Shown here: positions 34,072-42,402 of the stretch, piece by piece
Numbering within the stretch: the first letter of the stretch is position 1
Layout: each line of letters begins with the position of its first letter
NCBI RefSeq assembly: GCF_036227225.1
Contig: NZ_CP109444.1
Coordinates: forward strand, 1,116,001 to 1,180,000
Direction of reading: 5' to 3'
Source: Streptomyces sp. NBC_01478
Lineage (GTDB): Bacteria > Actinomycetota > Actinomycetes > Streptomycetales > Streptomycetaceae
Length of the DNA: 64,000 bases
Notes under the pieces: generated by a model
Database searches by the model: none
What the model was told of the DNA's origin: nothing
Seen by the model: the letters and a program-made list of their open reading frames with translations, nothing else
Made by a program: the position numbers and the translations under genes

Positions 34072-34419
34072 GTGCGATTGAGAGCGGTGTTACTCGTCCT
34101 GTTCCTGATACCGCTGCTCTGGGGGACGGTGTCACTGCTGAGAGCCGGATCGGCCTACGGCGCGTACTGCCCTGGGCTCCTTCTGGGCAAGGACGGCGAG
34201 TCTCATCCCGATCCCATGAGGCGTGGCGACAGGTGTGAGCTCTCCTACGACACCGGCACCGGCCGCTCCATCGGCACCAGCACGTACGAGCAGGTGGCGT
34301 TCGGCCAAGAGCTGAAACGGCGGAGCCTCTATCAGCAGGGAGCGGTGTTCACCCTGTACGGAACGGTGGGGATGGGCATCGTCGTTGTCGCTACCCGCAA
34401 GCGCAGGCTCGCGGCTTAG
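34072..34419 (+). CDS. Small membrane protein of unknown function
   Basis: A 115-residue protein I do not recognise. It has an N-terminal hydrophobic segment (AVLLVLFLIPLLWGTVSLL), an exposed stretch with two Cys residues (AYCPGLLL, DRCELSYD) that could pair outside the cell, and a second hydrophobic segment near the end (FTLYGTVGMGIVVVA) with basic residues after it. This suggests two membrane passes with an external loop of about 60 residues. GTG start at 34072; it converges with the broken MFS gene nine bases on. Confidence 0.6.
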   Translation: MRLRAVLLVLFLIPLLWGTVSLLRAGSAYGAYCPGLLLGKDGESHPDPMRRGDRCELSYDTGTGRSIGTSTYEQVAFGQELKRRSLYQQGAVFTLYGTVGMGIVVVATRKRRLAA

Positions 34420-34427
34420 TCCGGCGT

Positions 34428-35683
34428 TCAGGCGTCGTTGCTGCTGGTGATCGTTGCCTGCGGTCGCGTGACGGCCAGGGCGGCGACGGTCAGCAGGGAC
34501 AGCAGCGCCCAGGCCGGTGTGAAGCTGCCGGTGAGGTCGACCAGCAGGCCGAGCGCGGGCGGCACCGCGACGATGGCGATCTGGTTGACGGACATCGCCA
34601 GCCCCAGGGCGAAGCCGGTCCTGCCCGGTGGGGCCGCTTCGGTGACGTAGGCGACCCACGGGCCGTACCAGCCGAAGCCGAAGAAGCCGAGCCAGACGAA
34701 GACACCGGAAGCGATGACCGGTTCCCGCCCGGCCGGTGTCATCAGCACGAACAGCCCGGCGATCACGGCGACCATGCAGACCAGCACGATGACGTAGCGC
34801 CCGGACCTGCTCCGGTCGCTCCAGGCCGCCAGGCAGATCCTGCCCAGGACGCCCGCGCCCTGGGCTGCCACCAGGATCAGGGCCGCCTGCCCGACGCCGA
34901 CCGATGCGGTCCGGTAGAGGTGCAGCACCGTCAGGATGCCCACACCGCACTGCACCGAGATCAGGCTGGTTCCCGAGAGCATGATCCTCACCATGGACGG
35001 TTCACGGAGCATGCGCAGCCGGGCGCGGAGCTGTTCCGCGATCGGGGCGGGCGGCTCCCTGTCCCCGGGGGCGGACAGCGCGGGCGGCCTGCGGTAGCAG
35101 CCCATGAAGAGCCCGGCTCCGAGGAGCGCGACGAGGCCACCGGTCAGCAGTGTCGCCCGCCAGCCGAACTCCTCGGCGACGAGCGGGAGTACGGCCGAGG
35201 CGAGCGCCGCCCCCAGCGGCAGCCCGGCTTGCCGGACGCCCATCGCGAAGCCCCGCTGTGACGTGTCGAACCAGGACGCCACCGACTTGCTCCCACCCGG
35301 CTGGACGGTGCTGTATCCCGCGCCGACCACCAGCAGCACGACCAGCAGGGCCGCGTATCCCGGCGCCAGACTCCCCACGCCCAGAGCCACCGCGACCACG
35401 CAGGCCCCGATCCCACCACCCAGCGCTCGCTGTAGCGGTCCAGCAACTCGCCGGCCACCAACAGCCCCGCCAGTGGCAGGAGTTGGGCCGCGGAGACCAG
35501 CAGACCGAGCTGCGCCGTGCTCAGGTCCAGGGCGCGCTGAAGGTGGACACCGAGCGCTCCGAGGCCGCCCACGAAGAAGCCGGACGCGGCCTGCGTGAAC
35601 GTGGCGGTGCCCAGCACGATCCAGCGGTAGCGCCATGGGTCGCGGGCCTGGGATACGGCGCGCCCGGCGGTTTGTTGTGCCAT
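34428..35683 (-). pseudogene. MFS transporter interrupted by a frameshift
   Basis: A 12-helix major facilitator gene read in two frames. The N-terminal part (from ATG 35683: WRYRWIVLGTATFTQAASGFFVGGLGAL ... LLVAGELLDRYSERWVV) runs in one frame and the rest (GIGACVVAVALGVGSLAPGYAALLVV ... to the stop at 34428) in another. The switch is at about 35409-35421, in a run of GGGTGGTGGG on the coding strand, and one added base restores a continuous protein of about 418 residues. No other damage is seen, so it is either a recent mutation or a sequencing error. Divergent from the CGNR regulator gene, which may control it. Confidence 0.75.
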
Positions 35684-35709
35684 GCCGGCCACACTGCTGT
35701 AATGGTCTT

Positions 35710-36234
35710 GTGCACCTCAACCCTTACGGCGAGGATGCGGTGAACCTGGCCGCGGACCTGGCCAACCGCCGACCGACGAGTGCGGACGAGCTGGCGGACC
35801 GCTGCCGCGCCGCCGGCCTCACGCCGGAGCGCCCGGTGACGGCGGACGACCTGGACCGCGCCCTGGCCGCGCTGAATGCCTGGGAGGAGATCGTCGACGC
35901 CGCCGGGGAGCAGGAGCGCGCCGATCTGCTGAACCGGATGCTGGCCGAGACCGCCGCCTTCCCGCGGCTGACCTCCCACGCCGGCACCGGCTGGCATCTG
36001 CACTACCGGGACGCACAACAGCCGCTCGGATCCGTCCTGTTCACGCTGTTCGCGGTCGGTACCGCACTGCATCTGGCGGGCCGGGGCATGCACCGGCTGG
36101 GGCGCTGCGAGGTGATCGAGTGCGACACGGCCTTCGCCGACACCTCCCGCACCGGACGGCAGCGCTACTGCTCGCAGCGCTGTGCCAACCGCGACGCCGT
36201 CCGCAGACACCGGGCGCAAGCCGCGGTCACCTGA
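35710..36234 (+). CDS. CGNR zinc finger (ABATE domain) regulator
   Basis: A 174-residue protein. N-terminal ABATE-type helical domain (NLAADLANRRPTSADELADRC..., DLDRALAALNAWEEIVDA) and a C-terminal CGNR zinc finger with four Cys: GRCEVIECDTAF and RQRYCSQRCANRDAVRRHRA. The family is thought to be transcription regulators responsive to small ligands. GTG 35710 has no ribosome site and a TAATGG hexamer lies just upstream, so translation is probably leaderless. It is divergent from the frameshifted MFS gene with a 26-base gap. Confidence 0.85.
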   Translation: MHLNPYGEDAVNLAADLANRRPTSADELADRCRAAGLTPERPVTADDLDRALAALNAWEEIVDAAGEQERADLLNRMLAETAAFPRLTSHAGTGWHLHYRDAQQPLGSVLFTLFAVGTALHLAGRGMHRLGRCEVIECDTAFADTSRTGRQRYCSQRCANRDAVRRHRAQAAVT

Positions 36235-36452
36235 CCGACCGACGCCCCGTGTCGCCCTGCGGGGCCACGCCGGACCGGCGGCCGCGCTCCGATCCCACCC
36301 ACCATCCGCGGCTTCGTCCCCGAGAGCCGCGACCGTCCGAGCGTGTGCCTGCTGCCGACTGATCTCAATGACGGGCGCATCCCGCCCGAGTACGGCCGTG
36401 ACGGCCTCGACCGGCTGCCGGGCCGTCATCACCGGCTCTGGACGCTCTGCCG

Positions 36453-36517
36453 CACACAGACCGACGCCGGCCCCCGCATCCCCTGCGGTGGCCGGCGTCC
36501 GGTCCTGCCTCTGTGTG
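36453..36517. terminator. Long bidirectional terminator hairpin
   Basis: CACACAGA (36453-36460) pairs with TCTGTGTG (36510-36517) and, inside it, GACGCCGGCC (36463-36472) with GGCCGGCGTC (36490-36499). It lies between the convergent CGNR gene and the aromatic acid permease gene. The rest of the 294-base gap 36235-36528 shows nothing recognisable. Confidence 0.75.
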
Positions 36518-36528
36518 TGCCGTGCCGG

Positions 36529-37866
36529 TCAGTGGGTGCCGACCAGCTCCTGCTCCGTGCTGGTCTGCGCGGCCTGCTTCGAGCTGCGGAGCGCCGCGAT
36601 CCCGATGAACACCATGGACGACAGACCGGCGATCGCGAAGGACGTGAAGCCCCAGTCGCCGTTGCCCGAGGCCAGCAACTGGCCGCCGAGCCAGGGGCCG
36701 AAGACGGCGCCGAAGCGGCCCATGCCGGAGGTCCAGCCGACCGCCGTGGCACGGTTGTCCGGGGTGGAGCGGATGGAGACCGTCGCGTAGATCATCGTCT
36801 GGGCGCTGTTGAGGAAGACGCCCGTGAGGAAGACGACCAGCATCGTCACCGCCTGGCCCATGTGGACACCGAGCAGGAAGACGCCCACGGCTGTCAGCGC
36901 GAACCAGATCGCCGAGATGCGCGGAGCGCCGAAGCGGTCGGCGGCGCGGCCGGCGACGAGCATGCCCACGATGCCGCCGAGGTTGAAGACGACCACGAAG
37001 GTCAGGGCGTCGGCGAGCGCGTAGCCCTCGGAGCGCATCAGGGTGGGCAGCCAGGTGGCGACGCCGTAGACGAGGAGCAGGCCGCCGAAAGAGGCGAACC
37101 AGTACAGCAGGGTCTGGCTCCACTGGCCGCCGCTGAAGAGGCTGCGCAGGGCGTCCCAGCGGTCGGCCGCGGTCTTCTTGCCGGTGGCGGCGGGCAGTTC
37201 GACCTCGAAGCGCTCGGCGAGGGCGCCGGCCTCGTCGGTGCGGCCCTTGGCTACCAGGAAGCTCAGCGACTCGGGCAGGAACTTCAGCAGCACCGGGACG
37301 AAGAGCAGCGGGAGGACGCAGACCCAGAAGGCGGCGCGCCAGCCGACCGGGTCCACCAGCCACTTGGCCACGTAGGCGGAGAGGATGCCGCCGGCGTGGT
37401 GGGCGGTCATCAGCATGCCGATGGTGAGGGCGGTCCGGCCGCGCGGGGCGTAGTCGGAGACCATGCTGATCGCGGTGGGCAGCAGACCGCCGAGGCCGAC
37501 GCCGGCGAGGGTGCGGCCGAGGCCGAAGACCTCGACGCTGCCGGAGATCGCGCAGACGCCGGAGGCGAGCGAGAAGAGCGTCACGCAGGCGATCATCAGG
37601 TGCTTGCGGCCGATCCGGTCCGCGACCGTGCCCGCGGTCAGGGCGCCCACCAGCATGCCGAAGGTGGCGTAGCTGCCGAGGTCGCCGGCCTGGTCCGGGG
37701 TGAGACCGAAGGTCTTCGTCTCCAGCAGGTGCGGCAGCACCGAGCCGTAGATGAACATGTCGAGGCCGTCGAAGAGGACGGCCAGCCAGCACAGGCCGAT
37801 GACCAGCAGGGCCAGTCGGCTGCCGCGGGCGGACAGAGCGGGGGACGGGGAGGGGGAGGAAGACAT
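36529..37866 (-). CDS. Aromatic acid:H+ symporter (AAHS family MFS permease)
   Basis: A 445-residue 12-helix transporter. The AAHS marks are FDGLDMFIYGSVLPHL in helix 1, GTVADRIGRKHLM in the 2-3 loop and GLGGLLPTAISMVSDYAPRGRT in the 4-5 region, with a central loop and a repeated GRAADRFG motif. Family members (PcaK, BenK, GalT) import benzoate-type acids with protons. It lies downstream of the gallate-type gene set and has its own upstream site containing TTGTCAACAAT, the same motif found before the GntR gene. Gallate or a related hydroxybenzoate is the likely substrate. Confidence 0.9.
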   Translation of the reverse strand: MSSSPSPSPALSARGSRLALLVIGLCWLAVLFDGLDMFIYGSVLPHLLETKTFGLTPDQAGDLGSYATFGMLVGALTAGTVADRIGRKHLMIACVTLFSLASGVCAISGSVEVFGLGRTLAGVGLGGLLPTAISMVSDYAPRGRTALTIGMLMTAHHAGGILSAYVAKWLVDPVGWRAAFWVCVLPLLFVPVLLKFLPESLSFLVAKGRTDEAGALAERFEVELPAATGKKTAADRWDALRSLFSGGQWSQTLLYWFASFGGLLLVYGVATWLPTLMRSEGYALADALTFVVVFNLGGIVGMLVAGRAADRFGAPRISAIWFALTAVGVFLLGVHMGQAVTMLVVFLTGVFLNSAQTMIYATVSIRSTPDNRATAVGWTSGMGRFGAVFGPWLGGQLLASGNGDWGFTSFAIAGLSSMVFIGIAALRSSKQAAQTSTEQELVGTH

Positions 37867-37920
37867 CGTTGGTTACCTCTCGTGCTTGGTGCGCCAGACG
37901 CTAAGGAGTCACCCCCCGGA

Positions 37921-37943
37921 TAGTCAACGTTTTTGTCAACAAT
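37921..37943 (-). promoter_or_regulatory. GntR-type operator upstream of the aromatic acid permease gene
   Basis: TTGTCAACAAT at 37933-37943, preceded by a second GTCAAC at 37923, 12 bases away. The same 11 bases and the same 12-base spacing of TGTC half sites occur upstream of the GntR gene (42266-42283). TTGT-N2-ACAA suits the FadR subfamily of GntR regulators. Confidence 0.65.
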
Positions 37944-37991
37944 CTCATCGGCAATCGCGCGGGGGTGACTCCGGTGGATCTTGCGCGCCGC

Positions 37992-38942
37992 TCAGCCGAC
38001 CGGCGGAGTCCCGTGCGTGTGGAAGGACTCGATGGTCTTCAGGCCCCAGGCCTGCCCCTTCTTCCGCTCCTCCTCGGTCCAGGTGATCAGCGGCCAGTCG
38101 GGCGCCAGGACGAGTCGGGTGAGCGGGTTGCACAGCTCGATGCGGTTGCCGCCGGGCTCGTAGACGTAGAGGAAGAACGTCTGCTGGATGGCGTGCTTGT
38201 GCGGGCCCGTCTCGATGAACACGCCGGTGTCGATGGCGAGATCGGCCGCGCGCAGGATGTCCTCGCGGGTGTCGGTCGCGAAGGCGATGTGGTGCAGCCG
38301 CCCGGTCGAGCCGGTCCAGTCCTCGGTGTAGACGACGTCGTACGACTTGTTCGTGTACGTCAGCCAACGCGCCGCGATCCGGCCGCTGTTGAGCCGGATC
38401 TGCTCCGTCGGCCTTGCACCCAGCACCTGTTGCTGGAACTCGGCGCTCGACAGCACGTCCGCGGCAAGGAAGTTGATGTGGTCCAGGCGCCGAACTCCGA
38501 CGCCCCGGTTGGGCTTGGCCTGCGGCTGGTTCTTCAGCGCCGGCTTCAGCTCGTCGGGGGCCCGGTAGTGCTCGCTCTCCCAGTACAGGGCGTGCTCGTG
38601 GCCGTCCGGGTCGGTGGTGACGTAGAGCTTGCCGAGGCCGGGTTCGTCCTCGACCCACCTGCCGGTGCCGCCCGCCTCCTCGATCGCCTTGATACGGCGC
38701 TGGAGGGCCTCCTCGCTGGAGGTGCGCAGGGCGAGCCGGCCGAGGCCGGGCTGTGCGCGGGCGGTGAGGACCAGGCTGTGGTGCTCGTAGTCGTCGTAGG
38801 TGCGGAGGTAGACGGTGTCGCCGTCCCGGCCGTTGACGGTGAGGCCCAGGTAGTCGGTGAAGAAGGCGACACTGGCGTCCAGGTCCGGGGTGAAGAGCTG
38901 GGCGTGGCCGATATGGGCGATGTCACCGAGCGGCGGAGCCAT
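37992..38942 (-). CDS. VOC extradiol dioxygenase of the gallate-type cluster
   Basis: A 316-residue type I extradiol dioxygenase. Triad in the C-terminal domain: His in RRLDHINFLAAD, His in GRLHHIAFATD and Glu in GGNRIELCNPLTR; the N-terminal domain starts IAHIGHAQLFTPDLDASVAFF. ATG 38942 has GGAGG five to six bases upstream; it overlaps the tautomerase gene by 20 bases. Its neighbours encode all three steps from 4-oxalomesaconate to pyruvate and oxaloacetate, so it probably cleaves gallate or a close relative to 4-oxalomesaconate. Known gallate dioxygenases (GalA, DesB) belong to the unrelated LigAB type, so this assignment is inference. Confidence 0.82.
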   Translation of the reverse strand: MAPPLGDIAHIGHAQLFTPDLDASVAFFTDYLGLTVNGRDGDTVYLRTYDDYEHHSLVLTARAQPGLGRLALRTSSEEALQRRIKAIEEAGGTGRWVEDEPGLGKLYVTTDPDGHEHALYWESEHYRAPDELKPALKNQPQAKPNRGVGVRRLDHINFLAADVLSSAEFQQQVLGARPTEQIRLNSGRIAARWLTYTNKSYDVVYTEDWTGSTGRLHHIAFATDTREDILRAADLAIDTGVFIETGPHKHAIQQTFFLYVYEPGGNRIELCNPLTRLVLAPDWPLITWTEEERKKGQAWGLKTIESFHTHGTPPVG

Positions 38943-40050
38943 CGTTGCCTCCAAGGGGGCGTGCGAGTGCGGGAGTTGAGGCGGCGGGCCGGGGGAAGAC
39001 CGTGCCGTCGAAGATCTTTCGTGCGGTGCGCACCACCGCGGTCCTGCGGACCACGGGAGCGGACCCTGCGGATCCGGACTCGACGCTAGTTTCGATGTCT
39101 AGGAATCCGCTGGGATGCTCGATGCGAATTCGGTCACTTTGTACGGCTACGGTCGCGATGCCCTCCCCCACTCCACCGGGGACGAGGAGCCCCGCCGCCA
39201 CGCTCGCGGCGCCCAGGACGCCGATGGAGGTGTGGCAGCGCACGGGGATGAAGGTGCGGGTCATGACCGCGCCGCCGTCCGTGGGCGGAGCCAGCAGGCT
39301 GAGCTTGGGGATCGTGGTGTGTTCGACGTCACCGAGGCCCATCAGCTTTCCGGCCGCCAGGCGGATCTCCCGCAGGCGGGCGGCGAGAGTGGCGTTCTCC
39401 TCCAGGTCGGTGGGCGTCTCGTAACCCGTGACGTCCAGTGCGGCGGCCGGGATCAGGACGACCGGCATGCCGTTGTCGACGCACGTCACCTCGGTGCCGG
39501 CGATCACGTCACGGACGCGGCCGGTCGGCAGCAACGGGCTGGCGCCCTGCGGGAACTCGATCACCACCGGCGCGGCGGTACCTGGCACGCCCGAGATCTC
39601 GGCCGTACCGGAGTAGTCGACCCGCCCGCCCGGAGTCGGGAAGCTCGCGATCGCCAGTTCCCCGGTGTTGAGCATCCGGATGCGGACGGAGGTCTCGCTG
39701 CCACCGGGGGCCACGAGCCCCCGCTCCACGGCGAACGGGCCTATGCCGGCGAGGATGTTCCCGCAGTTCTGACGATCCGTCACCTCGGGGCGGTCCACGG
39801 CGACTTGCAGGAACAGGTAGTCGACATCGGCCTCGGGGTCGGCCGAGACGGAGACCACGCCGACCTTGCTGGTGAGCGGGTGGGCGCCGCCCAGCCCGTC
39901 GATCTGGCGCGGGTCGGGGCTGCCCATGACGCGCAGCAGCAGGTCGTCGCGGTCGGCCGGATCGGCGGGGAGATCCTCGGCCAGGAAGTAGGCGCCCTTG
40001 GATGTGCCGCCGCGCATCAGCATGCAGCGCACCTCCGCGGGCCCGGTCAC
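38923..40050 (-). CDS. galD: 4-oxalomesaconate tautomerase (PrpF family)
   Basis: A 375-residue PrpF/diaminopimelate-epimerase-fold isomerase. N-terminal VRCMLMRGGTSKGAYFLAEDLP, active-site Cys in DRQNCGNILAGIGPFAVE and the second-domain VRCHTSIGVLGAASVAAG are typical. GalD converts the keto/enol forms of 4-oxalomesaconate after gallate cleavage. GTG 40050 overlaps the aldolase stop as GTGA. Conserved neighbours (hydratase, aldolase) make GalD more likely than the propionate-pathway PrpF role. Confidence 0.85.
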   Translation of the reverse strand: MTGPAEVRCMLMRGGTSKGAYFLAEDLPADPADRDDLLLRVMGSPDPRQIDGLGGAHPLTSKVGVVSVSADPEADVDYLFLQVAVDRPEVTDRQNCGNILAGIGPFAVERGLVAPGGSETSVRIRMLNTGELAIASFPTPGGRVDYSGTAEISGVPGTAAPVVIEFPQGASPLLPTGRVRDVIAGTEVTCVDNGMPVVLIPAAALDVTGYETPTDLEENATLAARLREIRLAAGKLMGLGDVEHTTIPKLSLLAPPTDGGAVMTRTFIPVRCHTSIGVLGAASVAAGLLVPGGVGEGIATVAVQSDRIRIEHPSGFLDIETSVESGSAGSAPVVRRTAVVRTARKIFDGTVFPRPAASTPALARPLGGNDGSAAR

Positions 40051-40751
40051 GACCCGGCTCCGGTGTACTCCTCGTACGACCGGTACTCGACGCCGAGTTG
40101 CTTGAGGGTGTCGCGCAACCCGTAGCGGTCCAGGCCGAGTTGGCCCTCCAGGAAGGCGGCGCGAGTGGCCGCTTCCTTGGCCTCGCGCGCCTCCGACCTC
40201 TCGGCGGTCTCGCGCGCCTTCTCGCGCGGGACGACCACCACGCCGTCGTCGTCGGCGACGATCACGTCACCGGGGCGGACGACCTGGCCGTCGATGGCGA
40301 TCGGTACGTTGACCGAGCCTCCGGTGGCCTTGACGGTGCCCTGGGAGGAGACGGCGCGGGACCAGGCGGCGAAGCCCATGTCGCGCAGTTCCTGGGTGTC
40401 GCGAATGCCGGTGTTCAGGACGACTCCGCGTACGCCGCGCTTCTGGAGCGCGGTGGCGAAGAGCTCGCCGAACAGGCCGTCCGTGCACGGGGAGGTGGTG
40501 GTGACGACGAGGATGTCGCCCGGGCCGCACTGCTCGACGGCCGCGTGGATCATGAGGTTGTCGCCGGGCCAGCTCAGTACGGTGACGGCGGTGCCGGCGA
40601 CCCGAACTCCCTGCTGCACAGGGCGGATCGACGGGCCGAGCAGACCGGTGCGGCCCATGGCCTCGCTGACGGTGGCCACGCCGAAGGCACTCAGCGCCTC
40701 GACGTCCTGGGCGTCCGCCTTCGGGGGGTTGGTGACGATCACGCCGCCCAT
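40047..40751 (-). CDS. galC: 4-carboxy-4-hydroxy-2-oxoadipate aldolase (RraA-like fold)
   Basis: A 234-residue RraA-like class II aldolase splitting 4-carboxy-4-hydroxy-2-oxoadipate into pyruvate and oxaloacetate. Core: GPGDILVVTTTSPCTDGLFGELFATALQKRGVRGVVLNTGIRDTQEL, where the Arg-Asp pair binds substrate and divalent metal. The C-terminal extension (KARETAERSEAREAKEAATRAAFLEGQLGLDRYGL) is the one seen in HMG/CHA aldolases rather than in the RNase E inhibitor RraA. ATG 40751 lies two bases after the hydratase stop. Confidence 0.88.
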   Translation of the reverse strand: MGGVIVTNPPKADAQDVEALSAFGVATVSEAMGRTGLLGPSIRPVQQGVRVAGTAVTVLSWPGDNLMIHAAVEQCGPGDILVVTTTSPCTDGLFGELFATALQKRGVRGVVLNTGIRDTQELRDMGFAAWSRAVSSQGTVKATGGSVNVPIAIDGQVVRPGDVIVADDDGVVVVPREKARETAERSEAREAKEAATRAAFLEGQLGLDRYGLRDTLKQLGVEYRSYEEYTGAGS

Positions 40752-40753
40752 GG

Positions 40754-41503
40754 TTATGCCAGCTCCTTCGCGATCTGCGGGTACGGGCGCATGTACGCCT
40801 CGGCCATCGTCTTGTGCGCCAGGCCGAGGTTCGGGCCGGCGTTGCGCTTGAGCTGGACGCCTCGTCGTACGGCCAGGTCGGTGTAGTAGTCCCACAGGTG
40901 CTGCTGGGCGCCGAGGCACTCCATCGCCGCGCGCTTGGTGTCCCAGACCTCGCTGATGTCGAGGAGGACCTCGGGCTTGAAGCCGCTCATCTCGGGCTGG
41001 TGCGGCTCGAAGTAGAAGACCGGCGGGGCGCCGATGATCTCGCCCTCGCCGGGATAGCCGATGGCCTGCGCCAGGACCCGGGCCTCCAGCGCCATCCGGT
41101 TGGCTGCCGGGTGGTCGCCGTTGTACGGGTCCTCGGTGGGGTGGGTGAGCACGACGTCGGGCTGGGTGGCGCGGTAGACCTCGACGAGTTTGTCGGTCAA
41201 CTCGGCGGTGGCGACGAGGGGATAGTCGCCGGCGTCGAAGAAGAGGACCTCGGCGCCGAGGGTGGCCGCGGCGCGCTCGGCCTCGTCCCGGCGTATCTCC
41301 TTGATCTCGTCCAGCTTCTTGCCCTCGCGCCAGGCCTTGGCGGACTCACCGCGCTCGCCGAAGGTCAGACAGGCGATGGTGACCTTCTCGCCGCGGGCGG
41401 CGGCCAGGGCGATGGCTCCGCCCGCCCGCCAGACGAAGTCCCCGGCGTGCGCCGTGACGACGAGCGTCGATCGTGGGGTGGCGGGCGCGTTGGGGTGCGT
41501 CAT
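40754..41503 (-). CDS. galB: 4-oxalomesaconate hydratase (PIG-L/LmbE fold, GalB type)
   Basis: A 249-residue PIG-L-fold zinc protein. The motif reads TAHAGDFVWRAGGAIALAAARGEKV; the AHAxDFVWRAGG version of the PIG-L AHPDD motif marks GalB hydratases rather than deacetylases. Further blocks: LTHPTEDPYNGDHPAANRMALEAR with zinc-type His residues, and VFYFEPHQPEMSGFKPEVLLDISEVWDTKRAAMECLGAQQHLW. It adds water to 4-oxalomesaconate to give the aldolase substrate. First enzyme gene of the galBCD-dioxygenase operon, 60 bases after the GntR gene. Confidence 0.87.
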   Translation of the reverse strand: MTHPNAPATPRSTLVVTAHAGDFVWRAGGAIALAAARGEKVTIACLTFGERGESAKAWREGKKLDEIKEIRRDEAERAAATLGAEVLFFDAGDYPLVATAELTDKLVEVYRATQPDVVLTHPTEDPYNGDHPAANRMALEARVLAQAIGYPGEGEIIGAPPVFYFEPHQPEMSGFKPEVLLDISEVWDTKRAAMECLGAQQHLWDYYTDLAVRRGVQLKRNAGPNLGLAHKTMAEAYMRPYPQIAKELA

Positions 41504-41563
41504 GCTCGAATCTCCTTGGTGGACAGGTGTGCGCCCGCCCCAGGTGCGCCGATCCGCCGCGCG

Positions 41564-42214
41564 TCAGTCGCGCAACGCCTCGATCACACTGGTGAGATGG
41601 GCGCGGACGGCCGCCTCGGCCGCCTGTGGGTCCCTGGCCGTGATCGCCTCGATCATCGCCAGATGCTCGCTCAGGGACTGCTGCGGACGCCCCGGCCGCA
41701 GCGCCAACTGGAAGCGGTGACGCACCAGTTGGGCATTGAGCCGCTCCAGCAGGGCCACAGCCGTCTGCTGGCCGGAGAACTCCCGTACCTTGTCGTGCAG
41801 TTCGTGGTTGAGCTCGGAGTACGTCACCGGCTCACCGTCGGCCACGGCCTTGGTCATGGCCCGGCCCAGGTCCGTCAGTTCGGTCAACTGGTCGTCGTCG
41901 GCCGCGACGGCCGCCTTGGCCGCGCACAGTCCTTCCAGGACCATGCGGCACTCCGTGATGGCGACCGCTTCCTCCACGGTCACCACCCGCACCCGGGAAC
42001 CCCGGTTGCGGATCCGCTCGACCAGCCCTTCGGCCGCCAGATCGATCAGCGCCGCCCGGATGCTGGCCCGCGTCACATCGAACTGCTCGGCCAGCTCGTT
42101 CTCCACCAACCGCTGTGCCGGTGCCATGTCGCCTTGCAGGATCGCCTGCCGCAACTGCGTGAGCGCATGTTGCTTGGCCTGCTCCCCGGTGCTCGGACGG
42201 GCTTCTTTCGGCAT
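41564..42214 (-). CDS. GntR family (FadR/FCD) transcriptional regulator
   Basis: A 216-residue regulator. N-terminal winged HTH LRQAILQGDMAPAQRLVENELAEQFDVTRASIRAALIDLAAEGLVERIRNRGSRV and C-terminal FCD ligand domain with metal-type His residues (ELNHELHDK, LVRHRFQLAL, SLSEHLAMIEA). ATG 42214 has GGGAGG about six bases upstream. First gene of the leftward gallate-type operon, with a TTGTCAACAA palindrome 50-70 bases upstream, so probably autoregulated and induced by an aromatic acid or pathway intermediate. Confidence 0.9.
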   Translation of the reverse strand: MPKEARPSTGEQAKQHALTQLRQAILQGDMAPAQRLVENELAEQFDVTRASIRAALIDLAAEGLVERIRNRGSRVRVVTVEEAVAITECRMVLEGLCAAKAAVAADDDQLTELTDLGRAMTKAVADGEPVTYSELNHELHDKVREFSGQQTAVALLERLNAQLVRHRFQLALRPGRPQQSLSEHLAMIEAITARDPQAAEAAVRAHLTSVIEALRD

Positions 42215-42265
42215 CGTTGCCCTCCCTGAGTGAGTGCCTGTCGAACCTAAATCTAGCCAAACAAG

Positions 42266-42283
42266 ATTGTCAACAATTTTGTC
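42266..42283 (-). promoter_or_regulatory. GntR-type operator upstream of the regulator gene
   Basis: ATTGT-CA-ACAAT (42266-42277) is a perfect 5-2-5 palindrome; a further TTGTC half site follows at 42279, 12 bases from the first. The 11 bases TTGTCAACAAT are identical to those before the permease gene (37933-37943). Confidence 0.7.
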
Positions 42284-42402
42284 CGCCGTATTGCACGCAT
42301 GCTTCCGCCCATACTTACCGCAGACACACCACCGCCCGCCCATGGACCGGCCATGGACGGGCGGTGAAGCGGGTTCTTCTACATCTGGTGAACCGTCTTC
42401 TC

